Below, one piece after another: positions 1 to 12,250 of a stretch of DNA of 64,000 bases. The position numbers were made by a program, and so were the translations under genes. The notes under the pieces were generated by a model, which saw only the letters and a program-made list of their open reading frames with translations, made no database searches and had not been told where the DNA came from. The first letter of the stretch is position 1; each line of letters opens with the position of its first letter. The stretch is taken from the NCBI GenBank assembly GCA_023079485.1, contig CM041083.1, positions 106,965,054 through 107,029,053 of the forward strand. Direction: 5' to 3'. The stretch comes from Archilochus colubris. Taxonomy: Eukaryota > Chordata > Aves > Apodiformes > Trochilidae.

Positions 1-1649
1 AACTAGCAAATAAAAAGGACATTCTGCATTGAGGATGAGGCTAGAGCAGGAAGAGACTTTCTCTTCAGCAGGAAGGTTGGAAAGTGACACACGTGCCCAC
101 CTTGGTGGAAGGTTTCAGGAAACGGATGCCCCCCATGGCATGCTCCCTGAGAAAGCAGCAGAAATTTCATTGATATTTATCCTGGCAGCTTCTGCTGACT
201 GAGCATTTGTTTCCCCAAATGTACCCTGTACACACATGGACTCTTGAGCCTTTGGAATAGACAAATATTATTAGTTTTCCCCTCATATATGACTGATGCC
301 TGGAGAGCAGTCACCAAACAGTAGAGGTTAGAATGAAATAAAGTAAATTGTTAGCTGCCAAGAGTCCTCTAAAAAACCTGGCTGTGCTGTTGCTGAAGGT
401 GAGTGCCTGGAGTAAGGGGCTGAGATGTGTTAATGGCATGTAATATAAGGATCTCTGATAATGACAGCTGAAACCCACCGCTGATGAGTGCTTTATGGGA
501 TGGTATGCATTGCAGGATAACATGAGGCTGCTTATTGAGCTTTGTGTGAGTAGAGTCTCAGCTTGAATACAGCTTTATCAATCTAAAGAGTTTCAGAATA
601 TGCATTACCTTTCTTAGCTAATTGTTGTGTAGTATCAATTTGGAGTTACCAGCTTGAAATACACTCTCATCCCCTGTGCAAGGAATGTAAAACCAAACAT
701 TTTCATATATTATTGCATGTAACTTTCAGTTTATACAGATGAGCAACACAGAAAGATTGGGACAAGGAATCTTAAGAAGCACCTGTGCTCTTTTACATAA
801 ATTAAAACAACCCAGTAATTACACTTTTGTTACAGAAAGTAATAATGAATCATTATCTTCTCTTGAGCTACAGTAACATGGTAAATTTCTTGCAGCAATT
901 ATGACAAAGATAGATGTTGAAGAGAGATGTAAAAGAAAGGGGAGTGCTCTTACAAATTATGAAAAAAGAACGCTTATGTGAGACACTGAAAACAAAGTCA
1001 GGGAAAGCTGAGACCATGGGAAAATCAAAGAGGGTAGAGTGGTTTGTGACAAGAGACAGCAGTAGGAAATGACAAAGTTGTGAATAGCTTGGAAGAAGGG
1101 GACATGAAAGGCAGGAAGGCTAGCTTCCTTAACATTGCATCATATTTTATTTTGTTCTTTTCTATCCTGCTCATAATTCATTTAGGGAAAGAAACTCAGT
1201 TACAGGAAGAAAGTCTTTTTCTGCTACACTTTGTTAAACTTTCCCATATTTTTCAGTCCCTTATTTCATATATCCAAGTGTTCCTGCAGTATGGAATGCA
1301 GAATGTCTGAGTACTGGTAAAACTAAACAGCACCCAGTCAAGGTAGAGCCATGTTCTCCTCTACATGATGTTCTCTAAGGGACTATCAAGAGGTCTAAAC
1401 CAGCATGATGTTGTACCACAAGAATTCACTCTTATTCTTAGTGGTAAGCCTGAACATGGTTATTGTATTTGATATATTTAAAGAAGGCAAAGGAAATAGA
1501 CTTTTATCAGGTTTGAAAATTTAAAGCAAGAGAGTACAAGTAAGTATTGAATTTTTATTTATAAGATTTAAAAACATTAAACAGACCTTTAGGTATTCCA
1601 TACTTGGCTTTTCTTTTTTCCTCCTTATTTTTTCCGTATTTCTTTAGTC

Positions 1650-1670
1650 TTTTTTTTTTTTTTTTTTTTT
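1650..1670. repeat. Poly-T tract
   Basis: About 21 uninterrupted T residues follow a T-rich stretch. It may be the A-tail remnant of a minus-strand retrocopy, but no recognisable body is attached. Confidence 0.8.
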
Positions 1671-2741
1671 CTACTTGATAACAATACTCGTTTTCAGTTT
1701 ATACAGGGGTTATCTGCAGTGTGATAGTAAAGCATCACATGATGCTTGGTTACTGCTAGGATATATACAAAAACTCCTTCAGGGCTAAGTGATGAGGGAG
1801 TCTGTCTGACTTTTCTGTAAATATTACCACACTTGAAAGGCACAGTGACAGATTTCACCAAGTAAGGCTACGTTCTCCTTCCGGGGACTGTACAACTGCT
1901 TACTAGGAGGAACTCACAGCATAACTAGATATAAAAAGGGGAAATGGAATGTTTCTTCTGGGTGGTGATTATCTCACTGGCTAGGATTGTAACCAAGCAC
2001 TGGGTGTGAGGAGCAGCGAAAGGAGAAACTGCATTCAGCTCATAAGATTACTTTGTGTTAGCTGACCTACAAGAGCAGAGCTGGATTGCCCTGAATGCAC
2101 AAGAAATTATTTAATTGTGTTATATTATTTGTCAGTCAGCATCTGATGACTGAAATGCGTGCCAGCTTTGTGCTATATTTTGAATGTGCAAGTAGGTTAA
2201 CCAGTTCCTTAAAAGTCTCAGGAGCAGCCCATCAGCAGGTGCTATATAAGAAGACAGTTTTATAGTCTATCTCTTATTCCTGTATATATAGATATCTATG
2301 TTTGTCTCTTTTACTCAAGTTCTCTAAGCTGGCATCGAACATAGATTTCCCAGGGTGTGTCTGCACACGATATTGCACTAGTTTGACTTAAATAATTTTA
2401 AATTAATGAATTTGAAATATAGTATTTCAACCTATATTATTTCAACCTATCTTATATCTCTTGGGAACTAATGCAGGTTAAACTGAATATGGTGTCCCAA
2501 AATTTAAATAAGTGCTTTCAAATAGGAAGTTCATTGTAGCTTATCAACATCAATTCAATTACCAATGAAATTTAACATATCCTTATTTCTATCACTATCT
2601 CTTATTTACTTAGCATATTAAGGCAGAATAATTGTAGGAGAAACAGGAACTGACAAGTGGATTTCTTTTGGGTAACAGCTCTAAGGGAAGTTCTATAGAT
2701 AAACATCACTTAACTCTCTTCCCTGACAGAATTAAAGCTTG

Positions 2742-2840
2742 AATCACAGAATGGTTTGAGTTGGAAGGGACTCTAAAGATCATCTAGGTCCAACCCCCTT
2801 CCATGGGACACCTTCCACTAGACCAGTTGCTCAAAGCTGG
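2742..2840 (-). mobile_element. CR1 LINE 3' end fragment
   Basis: The + strand begins with AATCACAGAATGG, then TTGGAAGGGACTCTAAAGAT and TCCAACCCC, and continues into CACTAGACCAGTTGCTCAAAGC. This is the reverse complement of the highly conserved 3' end of avian CR1 elements, so the element reads on the minus strand with its 3' terminus near 2742. About 100 bp remain; it is a 5'-truncated dead copy. Confidence 0.85.
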
Positions 2841-3479
2841 TAAACTCATCTGGCTGAAAATGTTCTGCTAGTGACATGTGGTGACAAATGCCTGGATTCG
2901 AAATTACTAGCAATTTTGTTAGTTTGAAATTAGATAGCACTCCCCAGAACAATTACTGATAGCAAATATACATCTTTACAGACAGTGGAATGGTGCAGTA
3001 TTTCTACAGTCATAGCAAATGACTTTTTTCTCCTCTTTATGCAGTTGTTATCCTAGTAACCATGAAAAATTTTTGATCATACAAATCCATTTTACAAAGG
3101 TTGCTTTTTCAATAGCAACATTGAAATATGTACTCCATCCTCACTTTGCTTGTAATGGCGACAGAGGCATTCCAACAGATAACATGTTGGTTGAAAACCA
3201 GTGGGGATTGCTAAAATATATGGCTAAAATTTACAAAAATAGTTTGCTAAAGTATTCTAGTTTCTTGTGCCCAACCTGCATGCAAGTAGCTTGATCTTTG
3301 GGAAGCTACACAGGAACTAAGGTGGGATACCTTCAAAGGGATAGTGGCCATGCTTCCATCAGAGGATGCTTTAGGCTTAGGTGAAGGTATATGGAGTACA
3401 AGGGTTTTGCTCTTATTTCTTCTGCTATGGGCTCTTTCTATTTTCAGGAGGTCCACAACTCCTACTATTGAGCAAGCTT

Positions 3480-3590
3480 CACAGCCTATTCCTGGGTGAG
3501 GCAGTGACCATTCCCCACTATTTTACAAATGAGGTAACTGCGAGGTTGTGTAAGGTCATGTCAGGCAGGGCTGTGAATAGAAGCTTGGGA
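3480..3590 (-). mobile_element. Probable MIR-like SINE relic
   Basis: The stretch TATTTTACAAATGAGGTAAC followed by a decayed GAGGTTGTGTAAGGTCATGT resembles the reverse complement of the MIR core, where a TTTTACAGATGAGGAAACTGAGG motif precedes a GAGGTTAAGTGACTTGCCCAAGGTCA motif. Divergence is high, as expected for a family that predates the bird-mammal split. Boundaries are approximate and the call rests on eye matching only. Confidence 0.45.
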
Positions 3591-6500
3591 GCTTCACACA
3601 GCAGTGCCAAGTCACAGTCACTTAGCCACACAGCCTTCCAGGATGAATTCAATGAGTCTATGCTTGTCTGTCAGTAACCAGTGCTGGAGCTACTGGATCT
3701 CACCACCCTCCGAGGGCCAAGACTGGACCCCAATACACCATCTGCCAGAGCTGTTCCACTGTGAGTTGCAGTGCTTTGCAGTCTGAGCACTTTTCTTGTG
3801 TAAGGGCTGATCCACTTACAGGATAACAGCCTACTTATGTTACCAGTTTAATTCTTTAATTTAGGAGGAAGAGATCTGAATACACTTACCCACGCATGGA
3901 GGAGAAAAAAATAGTACCTGATTGTATAATTAAAGGCTGGATCATAACTCAGTTACTCAAGGAAGCAGAGCTGTGATTGGCATTTCCTAAATTTCAAGTG
4001 CTTGATTTAGCAACCTCCATGTCCTCTCAACACATTTAAATTTTTATGTTCTATTTCTGTCTATCTTTGTGAAGATCCTAGAGAAACTGCAATTTGCAAG
4101 TTTAGGCTGCAAGTAAATCAGATATTGCTCTTGAAGTACTCATTCTTTAACTATTGCCCGTAGCCCACAGTTCAGCTAAATGAAGCAGCCATGTAGGAAG
4201 AGATTGGGGTGTTATGCTTCATTGTACCAGACAGTATTTCAGTCAGACAGTGAAATGTGAAGGGGTTTGCTCATTCATCTCCATGCTAGAGGTCTGGGCT
4301 ATTAGACTCTCCCAAAGGGCCAGAACATGATTAAACAAGTGAAGCTTTCCAGAAAGCATGATTCATTCTCAGATGTGCAACACTAGCATTATCAAGGGAC
4401 TGAACGTATCAGGGCACCACTGGTAAGTAGTAAGACTTTTCTAAGAAGAAAATCTGTCTGAATACTGCTCAGCCTTCTCAGTCCTGTGGCTTATGTGGAA
4501 CTCTGTACCACATTTTAGAAACTCATCTCATGTTTGTATTAATAGATGCTATAAGCAGAGAGACAAGAGCTCAGCCGGATAGTGAAGGTTGAGCAGCTTA
4601 GCCTTGCTGGCCTTGCACAAAGCTGCCCATGACACCATTTATGCCTTAAGGTGAGCTGGATGGGACCTCAGGGAGACTGATCATTTGTTATGTTGTTAGT
4701 TTTTCCTATCCATTTTTAGCAGGAATAGTTAGAGAGCTGCCTCTGATAGAAAAGCATACTTCGTCTCAGCCCAGCTGAATGGAAAGCAAAAAGAGGAAGG
4801 GATGTGCCTTGAGACCCTACCTCAGATGCTCTCCGTTTTAATGACAGTTTTCAGCAATAAGCACAGAAAATGTATGACCCTGGTGAAAAAAACATGAAAG
4901 AATATTCCATGCGTAGGAACCAAGTCTTTGGTTAAAAACACAGAACTCATCTTCTGATCAGAGCACAGAGCTTACTTTTAGTGCACTTTTAAATTTAGAC
5001 CTTCAAAATTACTTTTGGGATCCTTGGGAAATCAGGAAGTGCCATGTATTTAGAAATTGTGCAACAGGTACTTTAACCTAGGTGGCTGTGATGAAGTCCC
5101 TGATCAGATTCTTTCACATCTCAGGTTAGTGCTGCTGAATTTGCTGGGACAGCCACAATATTCACATGGTTGCTTTTTTTTGTGTGTGTGTGTTTCTTTG
5201 ATCAGAATCTTGACTCATTTTCAGATGCAGTATGTTGCAGCCTCTGATTTTTTAATATTTTTGTTTTTGAACAGCATATGTTTTCAACAAACTATAAATC
5301 CTTTCTTTTTTACAAGTGACAAGGAAGGGAGCAGTAAAGCGTTAACAGGGTTGAAATGCTGTTTGTTTCTGGTGACAATCAGCCTAGTTATTTTCAGACT
5401 TTTGTGGCACAGGAAAGCCATAAACTTTATTATAAGGGGAATATTTGATTCTATCAGTGATTCCTTATAATAATACAGGCACTCATTAAGTATTGATAGT
5501 AAATGGAGAAAAAAGTGATATTTCTATTGTCTGGCTAAGGAGATGTAGAACAGAAAAGAATGGATACAGACAAATAAGGAGATGGGTATATGAGTGTTTT
5601 GATCTCCAGAGTACTTTCTTTGACATTTCAGACATTTTCAATGTTTCTGATTTTCAGAACCATAGATTTTAAGGCTAGAAGCCAATGTGATTTTTTTTCT
5701 TATCTCCTGCACTACATCCAGTATTAAAGCTTGTAAGTCCAATAGAGGTTATTTTGATAAAAAATTTATGTTTTTGCTCTCGACTTCCTGCAAAGACCTT
5801 CAAAAAAGTAGTAGGAGGCAAATGACTGTTGTCATTTGGTTTCCCTGTGTGTGCAAGCTAAATGTGTTCAGTTTTGCCAAGTGATTTTTGTTGTTATTGT
5901 TATGGTTGTTACTTTGACAACAGTAAAATAGAGACTAACCTGATGCAGTAGTTTATTTCACTGGAAGCGGCAGAGATTGTTTTTTTCTTGTTCTTTTTTG
6001 TGGAAAGCAAGATTGCAGTTAAATGTGAGGATTTCTGTTAATTTTTGTAAACTAAATAAATCAACTGAAAATTTCAGAGGAGCCTAAGAGAATTAGAAAC
6101 TCAGAAAAATTTCAGGCCACTGAAATCCCCAGGTTTTCTTGATGATGTTCTGCACATCTAATGATGATTTAAACAAGTCTTAAACTAGCATAACTAAAAA
6201 AAACCCTAGCAGCTGTTCAATAGATGCTAGGGCAGGCCCATTATAAAATGTACTATGGTATGCCATAATGGTTAGGATACCAATATGTCCTATTTTTAGT
6301 ACCATTGACTCAGTCACTTGGGTTAAAAAAATAAGCAGGGAACATCTGTTTATTGAAAGGATTTCCTTTATTGTAATTTCTTTCTCTATCCCGTCCTTCT
6401 AGAAGCATTTTCAAACTTTTATTTTTTTCACTGCTTCTTTTCTGAAGATAGTCCAATACATTTTCTTACAATCTGAAACTGTATTAATTTTATTTTATTA

Positions 6501-7618
6501 TTGATATCAACAGTGAAAAAATAATTATTGACTGTTTGGGTTTGGATTTTGGTTTTGCTTGTTTGATTGATTTTTTTTTAATTCTTGAGGTTGCTTTTGC
6601 TTTTTTTTTTCCCTGCAGTTAAAAAAATCTTGAGGTCCCTCTTTAAAACTACTATACCCAAGATTGTACTTCTGGAATTGTCAAAACAAATAGCAGCTTA
6701 ACTGCTGTCCAAGACACTGGTCCAATATCCCTGTCAGAATATTTAACAGCTATTCAGCCAAATATTTGTAGAGCAGCTGTACCCCTAGCAGGACTGAGTC
6801 CTATTCTGTCCTTCCTTCTAGCCTTGCCATATGATTCATCTTTCTCCTTTTAGAATATTGGTCTATTTTAAAATATTGTACAAGAAAACAACAGCAAATT
6901 AAAGGTAAACACTTGAATATCAGTGTGGTACAACTCTATATCATGAAACCAATTTCAGTATTTTCCAGACTGGACACGTCTGGGATATGTTATGAAAAAT
7001 GAAGTGGGAGAGTAGGCGAGTACAATTTATTGGTAACACTGGCAAGACCCCTACCAGTCAGAATGTTTATTTTTCATAGGATGAGCTGGCTTATTTTCTT
7101 TCTTCTCCCTCACCTACTTTGCTGGGTGACTACTGAGGGCAGGATAAAGAGATAGCCAACATTTGGTAGATAACTTAAATCCTAGTCTGTACTCTTTAAG
7201 AATATTCAGAACCCTGCTTTAATGCGTGATCCTTTTAATTTCACCAAGGTTTTCTTGTTGTGTACAACTCTGCCAGCACAGAGCAGTTTGCAGGATCCGA
7301 CCCACGCTGGCAGTTTTCTCCTCTGTTTTCATCCTGCTTTAATTTTGACACCTTCCAAGCAACTGACTCCGTAAGCGAGCTAATAGTAACCTTCTCTTCA
7401 CCTCCCATAACCTGGTGTAAGATACATAAACAGTCACCACAAATGCAAAACTGGTGGTGTGAAAGTCACTGAGAAAGAAATACTGCGGTGGCTTGCTGTG
7501 ACACTACCAAGTGTGATTCATATTTCTGATCTCAGGCCAGCTACTAGTGGGCAGGTGTCCACACCACAACACTGATGTAACTGCTGCAGTCTGTCCTACC
7601 TTTGCTGGAAGCCTGTAC

Positions 7619-7655
7619 TAAAAATAAATAAATAAACAAACAAACAAATAAATAA
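7619..7655. repeat. (AAAT)/(AAAC) tetranucleotide microsatellite
   Basis: A run of AAAT-type units passes into four AAAC-type units and back to AAAT-type units. The mixed unit suggests a single-base change that spread by slippage. Confidence 0.85.
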
Positions 7656-8071
7656 CAACAGAGTCTGCCTTGTTGCCATGAGTGAACTAGCTCCAGCCTA
7701 TAAGGATTGTTATCTACAGATTAAAGACATTTCTTTGCAATATGGATAAATTTCTGGTGCTTTCCCCAGTCTAATAATGTCTGTGTGGGCAATAGTCTTA
7801 GAGCTACAGAGCTGCTAGGCTGGTTTGTGTGTTCTTGTGGTTGCCTTTGGGTGGTGTGAGAGAAAGTTTCTATTATTGTTGGTTTAATGCTGGTAAGTCA
7901 CTGTATTGTGGTGGGGAAGATATCTTGCCCTCCATTCAAGTAATTTGAACTCTTTGGTAGTACGGATGCTGTCCTTGGAAGGTTCTTAACTTTGCAGTGA
8001 TGGAGAGCTCAGGAAGGTCATTTATATTTATTGTTCTTATTAAATCATCACTCATTCTACTACTCTGACTG

Positions 8072-8183
8072 GCTTTTGTTTTTTTGTTTGGGTTTTTTGG
8101 GGGGGTTTTTTGTTTGGTTTTTTTTTGTGTATGTGTTTGTTGTGGTTATTTGTTTGTTTGGTTTGTTTTTTTGTTTTTTTTTT
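8072..8183. repeat. T/G-rich simple sequence
   Basis: Positions 8072-8183 consist almost only of T and G, as irregular runs of TTTTT, GGGG and GTTTG. It lies about 245 bp upstream of the first recognised MAP3K7CL exon. No periodic unit is maintained. Confidence 0.75.
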
Positions 8184-8428
8184 AAATCACTGTAATGCAA
8201 AACAGCCTTTTGGTCTTCCCAGCATCTAAACATTTTCTTATTGCCAACCCACTTGTGTTTTGAAGGAGTTTATTAAGGTATCTCAAGTATAGAGAGATAA
8301 GCAGATGTGGTGGTGGTAGCAGGATCTTGATACTATTGTGAATATGCAATGTAGAGCTACATTAAACAGATCATTTGAAATACCTGTTTAGGTAGACATT
8401 GACTTTTAATATCATGTTTACCTTTTAG

Positions 8429-8487
8429 ATGATGCTTCCTCAGAAAACTTCCCTTTGGCATTTCCAGAACTAGATCAGCAGCTTCAG
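8429..8487 (+). CDS. MAP3K7CL: MAP3K7CL coding exon (FPELDQQLQ exon)
   Basis: This is the first recognisable coding exon of the MAP3 kinase 7 (TAK1) C-terminal-like gene. The acceptor TTTTAG precedes it and the donor GTAAAC follows at 8488. The first two bases (AT) complete a codon begun in an upstream exon; the remaining 57 bases encode 19 residues, starting DASSENFPLA and ending FPELDQQLQ. The last nine residues match the human MAP3K7CL segment and resemble the start of the TAK1 C-terminal region. The part before FPEL differs and looks one residue shorter than in human. The exon ends on a codon boundary, compatible with the next exon. Human transcripts use alternative 5' exons spliced to this position, which may explain why no upstream exon was recognised here. 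Confidence 0.88.
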
Positions 8488-8956
8488 GTAAACAGTTTTG
8501 TTTGGTTTTGTTTGGTGTTTTTTAAAGTACAATTTTACTTAACATTCATAGATTTATGATAAAAAACCTCTGGTTGTTATCCTAAGGTGAAAGTTTTCAG
8601 TCATGCTTCTCTAACCTATTAGAATTTAATAAGACTGTGTATTTCCATGAAAGAAAACATTGTATTTTCAAGATCTGCAGACTAATAGTTTGACACTTTT
8701 AATCCAATTACAGGGAAATTACTATTTTAAAAATTTTACCTTGTTTGTAATTTTTTTTTTACCATTCCTGTGCAAAACACAACATGAACTGCTGCCCTCC
8801 AATGGAAAGAGTTCTCATGGTTTTGATGAGAGAAGGAATGAGCCAGGTATTATATTGTCATGCCCATGGGCTGTGCTAAAAGCAGTATGATCAGCTCTCT
8901 GAAGCATTCCATGGGAATGCAAAGGTGTATTCTGTTGTGAAATCTTATCTCTCATA

Positions 8957-9126
8957 TTGGAATGGGCTGCCCAGGGAAGTAGTGGATTCTCCGTCCCTGG
9001 AGATATTTAAAAAGAGACTGGATGTGGCACTCAGTGCCATGGTCTAGCAACTGCAACAGTGGTTCAAGGGTTGGACTTGATGATCTCTGAGGTCCCTTCA
9101 AGCCCAGCTGATTCTATGATTCTATA
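8957..9126 (+). mobile_element. CR1 LINE 3' end, + strand
   Basis: The sequence runs from TTGGAATGGGCTGCCCAGGG through TCCCTGGAGATATTTAAAAA and GGACTTGATGATCTC to the terminal ATTCTATGATTCTATA. This is the normal order of the CR1 3' region, ending in the octamer-type terminal repeat. It is a 170-bp 5'-truncated copy inside a MAP3K7CL intron and belongs to the same subfamily as the inverted copy at 11076-11207. Confidence 0.92.
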
Positions 9127-9884
9127 TTTAGGTAACTAGGGCCAGTCATCAGGACTGGTTAGAACCTCCTCAAAGTTACTCCATTTCATGCTGCATAGCC
9201 AGCAACCCCGACAGCTGCCCTAGCAGGAGTCTATAGACAGCTCAGGACAGAAGAGGGTAATCCTTTTGACACTGGTCTGATTTGTCAGAGGAGCTCAATG
9301 GAGCCCCAGTACACCAGCCAAGCAGATGGCAGTGATGGCAACTCCATGGTTCACCAGGCACAGAGCCAGTTGTGTATCCAGGGATTATTTCCCTTTCCTC
9401 TGTGGCAGTTCTGGAGTGTTTGTTGGCTTTTGTAAACCACTTCAGATCATCTGTTTCCCAGGAGCATTTAGACTTCCTCTGATATTTCAATACGAAGGCA
9501 GTTGTTTCCTGAGTGTAAACTGAGAAAGGCATTAGCAGACCGTGCTGTCCAGTGATGTCACCCTTCCTGCCCCCATCAACTGGAGCACTGCTGACTTAAA
9601 GGGATGACTTTCCTCTCCTGCTGCTCTCATCAAAAGGATGACTGAGGAAGGAATGGATGATGACACAGACTCCTCTTGCCTTGTCTCTCTAACCCTGAGA
9701 ACAGGGACAGGCTTCTTGGGCATAACAAGGAAAGATCAAAGGAACAAATTGAAACTCTAAGATCTGGGCTGAAAAGAACAGGATTGTATGTTGGCCTCTT
9801 TAGTGTATCTTCCAGTACAACAATGATGGTTGATATTTTTTCCCTTAGAAGAGTTCTGTTTGAGAAAAGCATTATTGTTTTGTG

Positions 9885-10075
9885 TATGAAGCACTGAATT
9901 CGAAGTGAAGAACCTGCATTCTGTTTTCAACTCTGTCAGTGACATTGTCTAATCGTGAAGGAGTTGCTTCATCCCTCTGTTCATCTCTGAAATGAGATTA
10001 ATAATTTTTACCTTTTTTGTTAAAGAGCATTGAGATCAGTGGGTGAAGACTACTCTAAAAAAGCAAAGTGTGTTT
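9885..10075 (+). mobile_element. MIR-like SINE relic
   Basis: Several blocks follow MIR order: CACTGAATTCGAAGTGAAGA, then a decayed form of the TTCTATTCCCAGCTCTGCCACTGAC block (here TTCAACTCTGTCAGTGACAT), then CTCTGTTCATCTCTGAAATG (compare CTCAGTTTCCCCATCTGTAAAATG), GAGATTAATAATTTTTACC, and finally AAAGAGCATTGAGATCAGT. The order and spacing fit a full-core MIR of great age. No tRNA-like head is convincing. Confidence 0.6.
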
Positions 10076-11075
10076 ATCATTACTGTTGTTGGTACATAAA
10101 CCCAAAATTACTAGTGTTAGGTGTAGATAATATACTGGGCAAGTGATGATTTTTTTATTAGAACTTTTATGACCTATTTACAAAACATATAATGTACTCT
10201 AGATGTGTAATTTCATGATAGACTGAAATTACTCCTCTGAAAGCATTCAAGTCTGCTGGAAAAATAGCCCTTTGGCAAAAGTTTTTTTAAGTACACACTA
10301 GAGCAGTTTCACTAAGTACACCCTCTTGGTCTCTTAAGTACCCAACATTTTTTTCAAGAGAACCTTCCTTTAGTCTCATGATCTCAATATGATAAAAGAT
10401 TCAAAGAAACAATAAATGCCTTTGATTCAGGTAATGTTCTTTTTATTATCCTTTGGAAACTTTTTCTGGTAATATTGAGGTAGCTGAAAGGATAGCTTTA
10501 TGAGGACAATCTGGCTGACTCAACAATTTAAAAGTATAAACTTAGTGTTTTAACTTTGTTCTTTAGTCCTTTAGCTTCTTGATCTTATGTACATATTTAT
10601 ATTCAGGTGTCTTTATTCTCAAACAGAGGCAGTTAAGTCAACACAGGGTTCTGAGTTGATGCAGAGGTAACAGTGCATTTAGCTTTAGCAATGAAAACTT
10701 GAATATCCTTGCAGTCTAGATCAGAGCTTAAAGTTATAACTATTTAATGTAATTCTGTTATGCTTATATTGCTTTAAAAAGTTAAACAAGCAATAACTGT
10801 AACAAAACTATCGTTTACTCAGTTACATTTTCTTATTAATTCATTTTTTAAATTGCTATAACCCAAACTGCTAAGGGTATACCAGTATTGTATAGCACGT
10901 GGTTAATCTTAGTGTAACCATACCAGGTTTGAAACAGGTAGCTCTTGTACTACAGAAGCAAACTACCACCACATGGGCTTCACTACCAGGACCTGAAGTA
11001 CTGAATGGTGGTTTCCCTTGTCATTCCATCCATGCTTTTCTCTGTCCCAAAGTTAGCTACTATAAAGCAGAACAT

Positions 11076-11207
11076 ATCATAGAATCATAGAATCATAGAA
11101 TTGGCTGGGTTGGAAGGGACCTCAGAGATCATCGAGTCCAACCCTTTTACCACCGTTGTGGTTGCTAGACTATGGTACTGAGTGCCACATCCAGTCTCTT
11201 TTTAAAT
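11076..11207 (-). mobile_element. CR1 LINE 3' end, minus strand
   Basis: Three copies of ATCATAGA-type octamers open the element, followed by GGTTGGAAGGGACCTCAGAG, ATCATCGAGTCCAACCC and CCACATCCAGTCTCTTTTTA. The reverse complement reads as a CR1 3' end and is close in sequence to the + strand copy at 8957-9126, making an inverted pair about 2 kb apart in one intron. Confidence 0.93.
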
Positions 11208-12164
11208 GAAGTGTCATGTTAAAATGAACCCTTTAATCAACTATGGCATAGCAGCCTGAAATGTTTGAATTTGTAAGAATGCTGGTACATATTTTGATAA
11301 TAAAAATATCACATCTAGAGCCACAAGATTTTCATCACCATGCCATAAATACAGTCAAAAGCATTTGTATTTTATTTAAAGAAGCACATTTTAAATGCAC
11401 AGTAGGTGGCTAAATAATAATAGGCATTAAAAAAAAAAAATAATACCTTTCCAGATTTCAAACTTAGGAAGGAAAATTTTGAAACATGTTTAAAAAAAAC
11501 CAACCAGCCGAACAAACAAACAAAAAAGTCCAAATTAACTAATCCTCAGGCTGGATTTTGAAAGCAGCTTGAAAGCTATGTAAGTTCACTGAGTGACTTG
11601 GAAAATCAGAGCCTTAGAATTTTATGCATGCGGGCAGCCGACCACAGCCTGAGTACCAAGCAATTTGCACCTCTGTTTTGGGCTTCAGGCCCTTGTCCTT
11701 CTATGTTAGACCCTGGCAGACAACTTAGCTGTTTGAGCAGAATTACCCAGTGTTTCCACTTTTCCTACCACGAGCCTGCCATGCCTACTGCCTGGGCTCT
11801 GGGATCCGATGGCAGTTCAAAGTTCAGCGCAGTCTCCCCCTGACAGAGTTATGAACCCTGCTTGTCCAAGCACCCCTGCCAACTTTACAGAGGTGGAGGT
11901 AGGACTGGCTAGAGAGAAGATAGTTCTAGGAGACTAAATGTAAATACCTAATTCTCTATAAGGACTTTTACTGGAGGACAATCCTCGTGGAAAGTTCCAG
12001 CTTCTTTCTGAAGGACAAAAATGATCAGTCTAGTGTTCTGATCTACTAGCTGTTTCTCCTACTAGCTACCCTACTTTTCTGAATGTTACATTTTTCTGCT
12101 CTCTGAGAGGAAAAAAAATCAAAGAAGCAATTTGTAAGAAAACAATATCAGTTCTGTAACTAAT

Positions 12165-12250
12165 TGTGGGGTTTGTTGTTTTGGGGGTTTTTTTGCTTGT
12201 TAGGGGCTGGGGGGGGAGGTTTGTTTGCTATTTGGTTTTTTGTTGTTTGC
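12165..12250. repeat. G/T-rich simple sequence
   Basis: The stretch has G and T runs including GGGGGTTTTTTTG and GGGGGGGAGG, with poor periodicity. It could fold as a weak G-rich structure on the + strand. No gene lies here. Confidence 0.6.

Larger units (their letters stand above)
1..8428 (+). other. Upstream/intronic region of MAP3K7CL, no exon recognised
   Basis: This stretch precedes the first MAP3K7CL exon that can be recognised and ends in the acceptor TTTTAG at 8423-8428. I searched it for an N-terminal coding exon ending in phase 1 (one base of a split codon) and found none, so the start codon is probably upstream of the window or in an exon too divergent to see by eye. Short open frames here, including the longest at 5057-5470, look like chance frames without family resemblance. 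Contents seen are a poly-T run near 1650-1670, a CR1 3' fragment (2742-2840), a possible MIR relic (3480-3590) and an A/C-rich microsatellite (7619-7655). Confidence 0.6.

Noticed and set aside
5057..5470. 137-residue frame, hydrophobic in its middle
   Set aside because: AT-rich sequence with T runs gives Phe/Leu-rich peptides. There is no homology, no splice sites in phase with MAP3K7CL exons and no promoter features.
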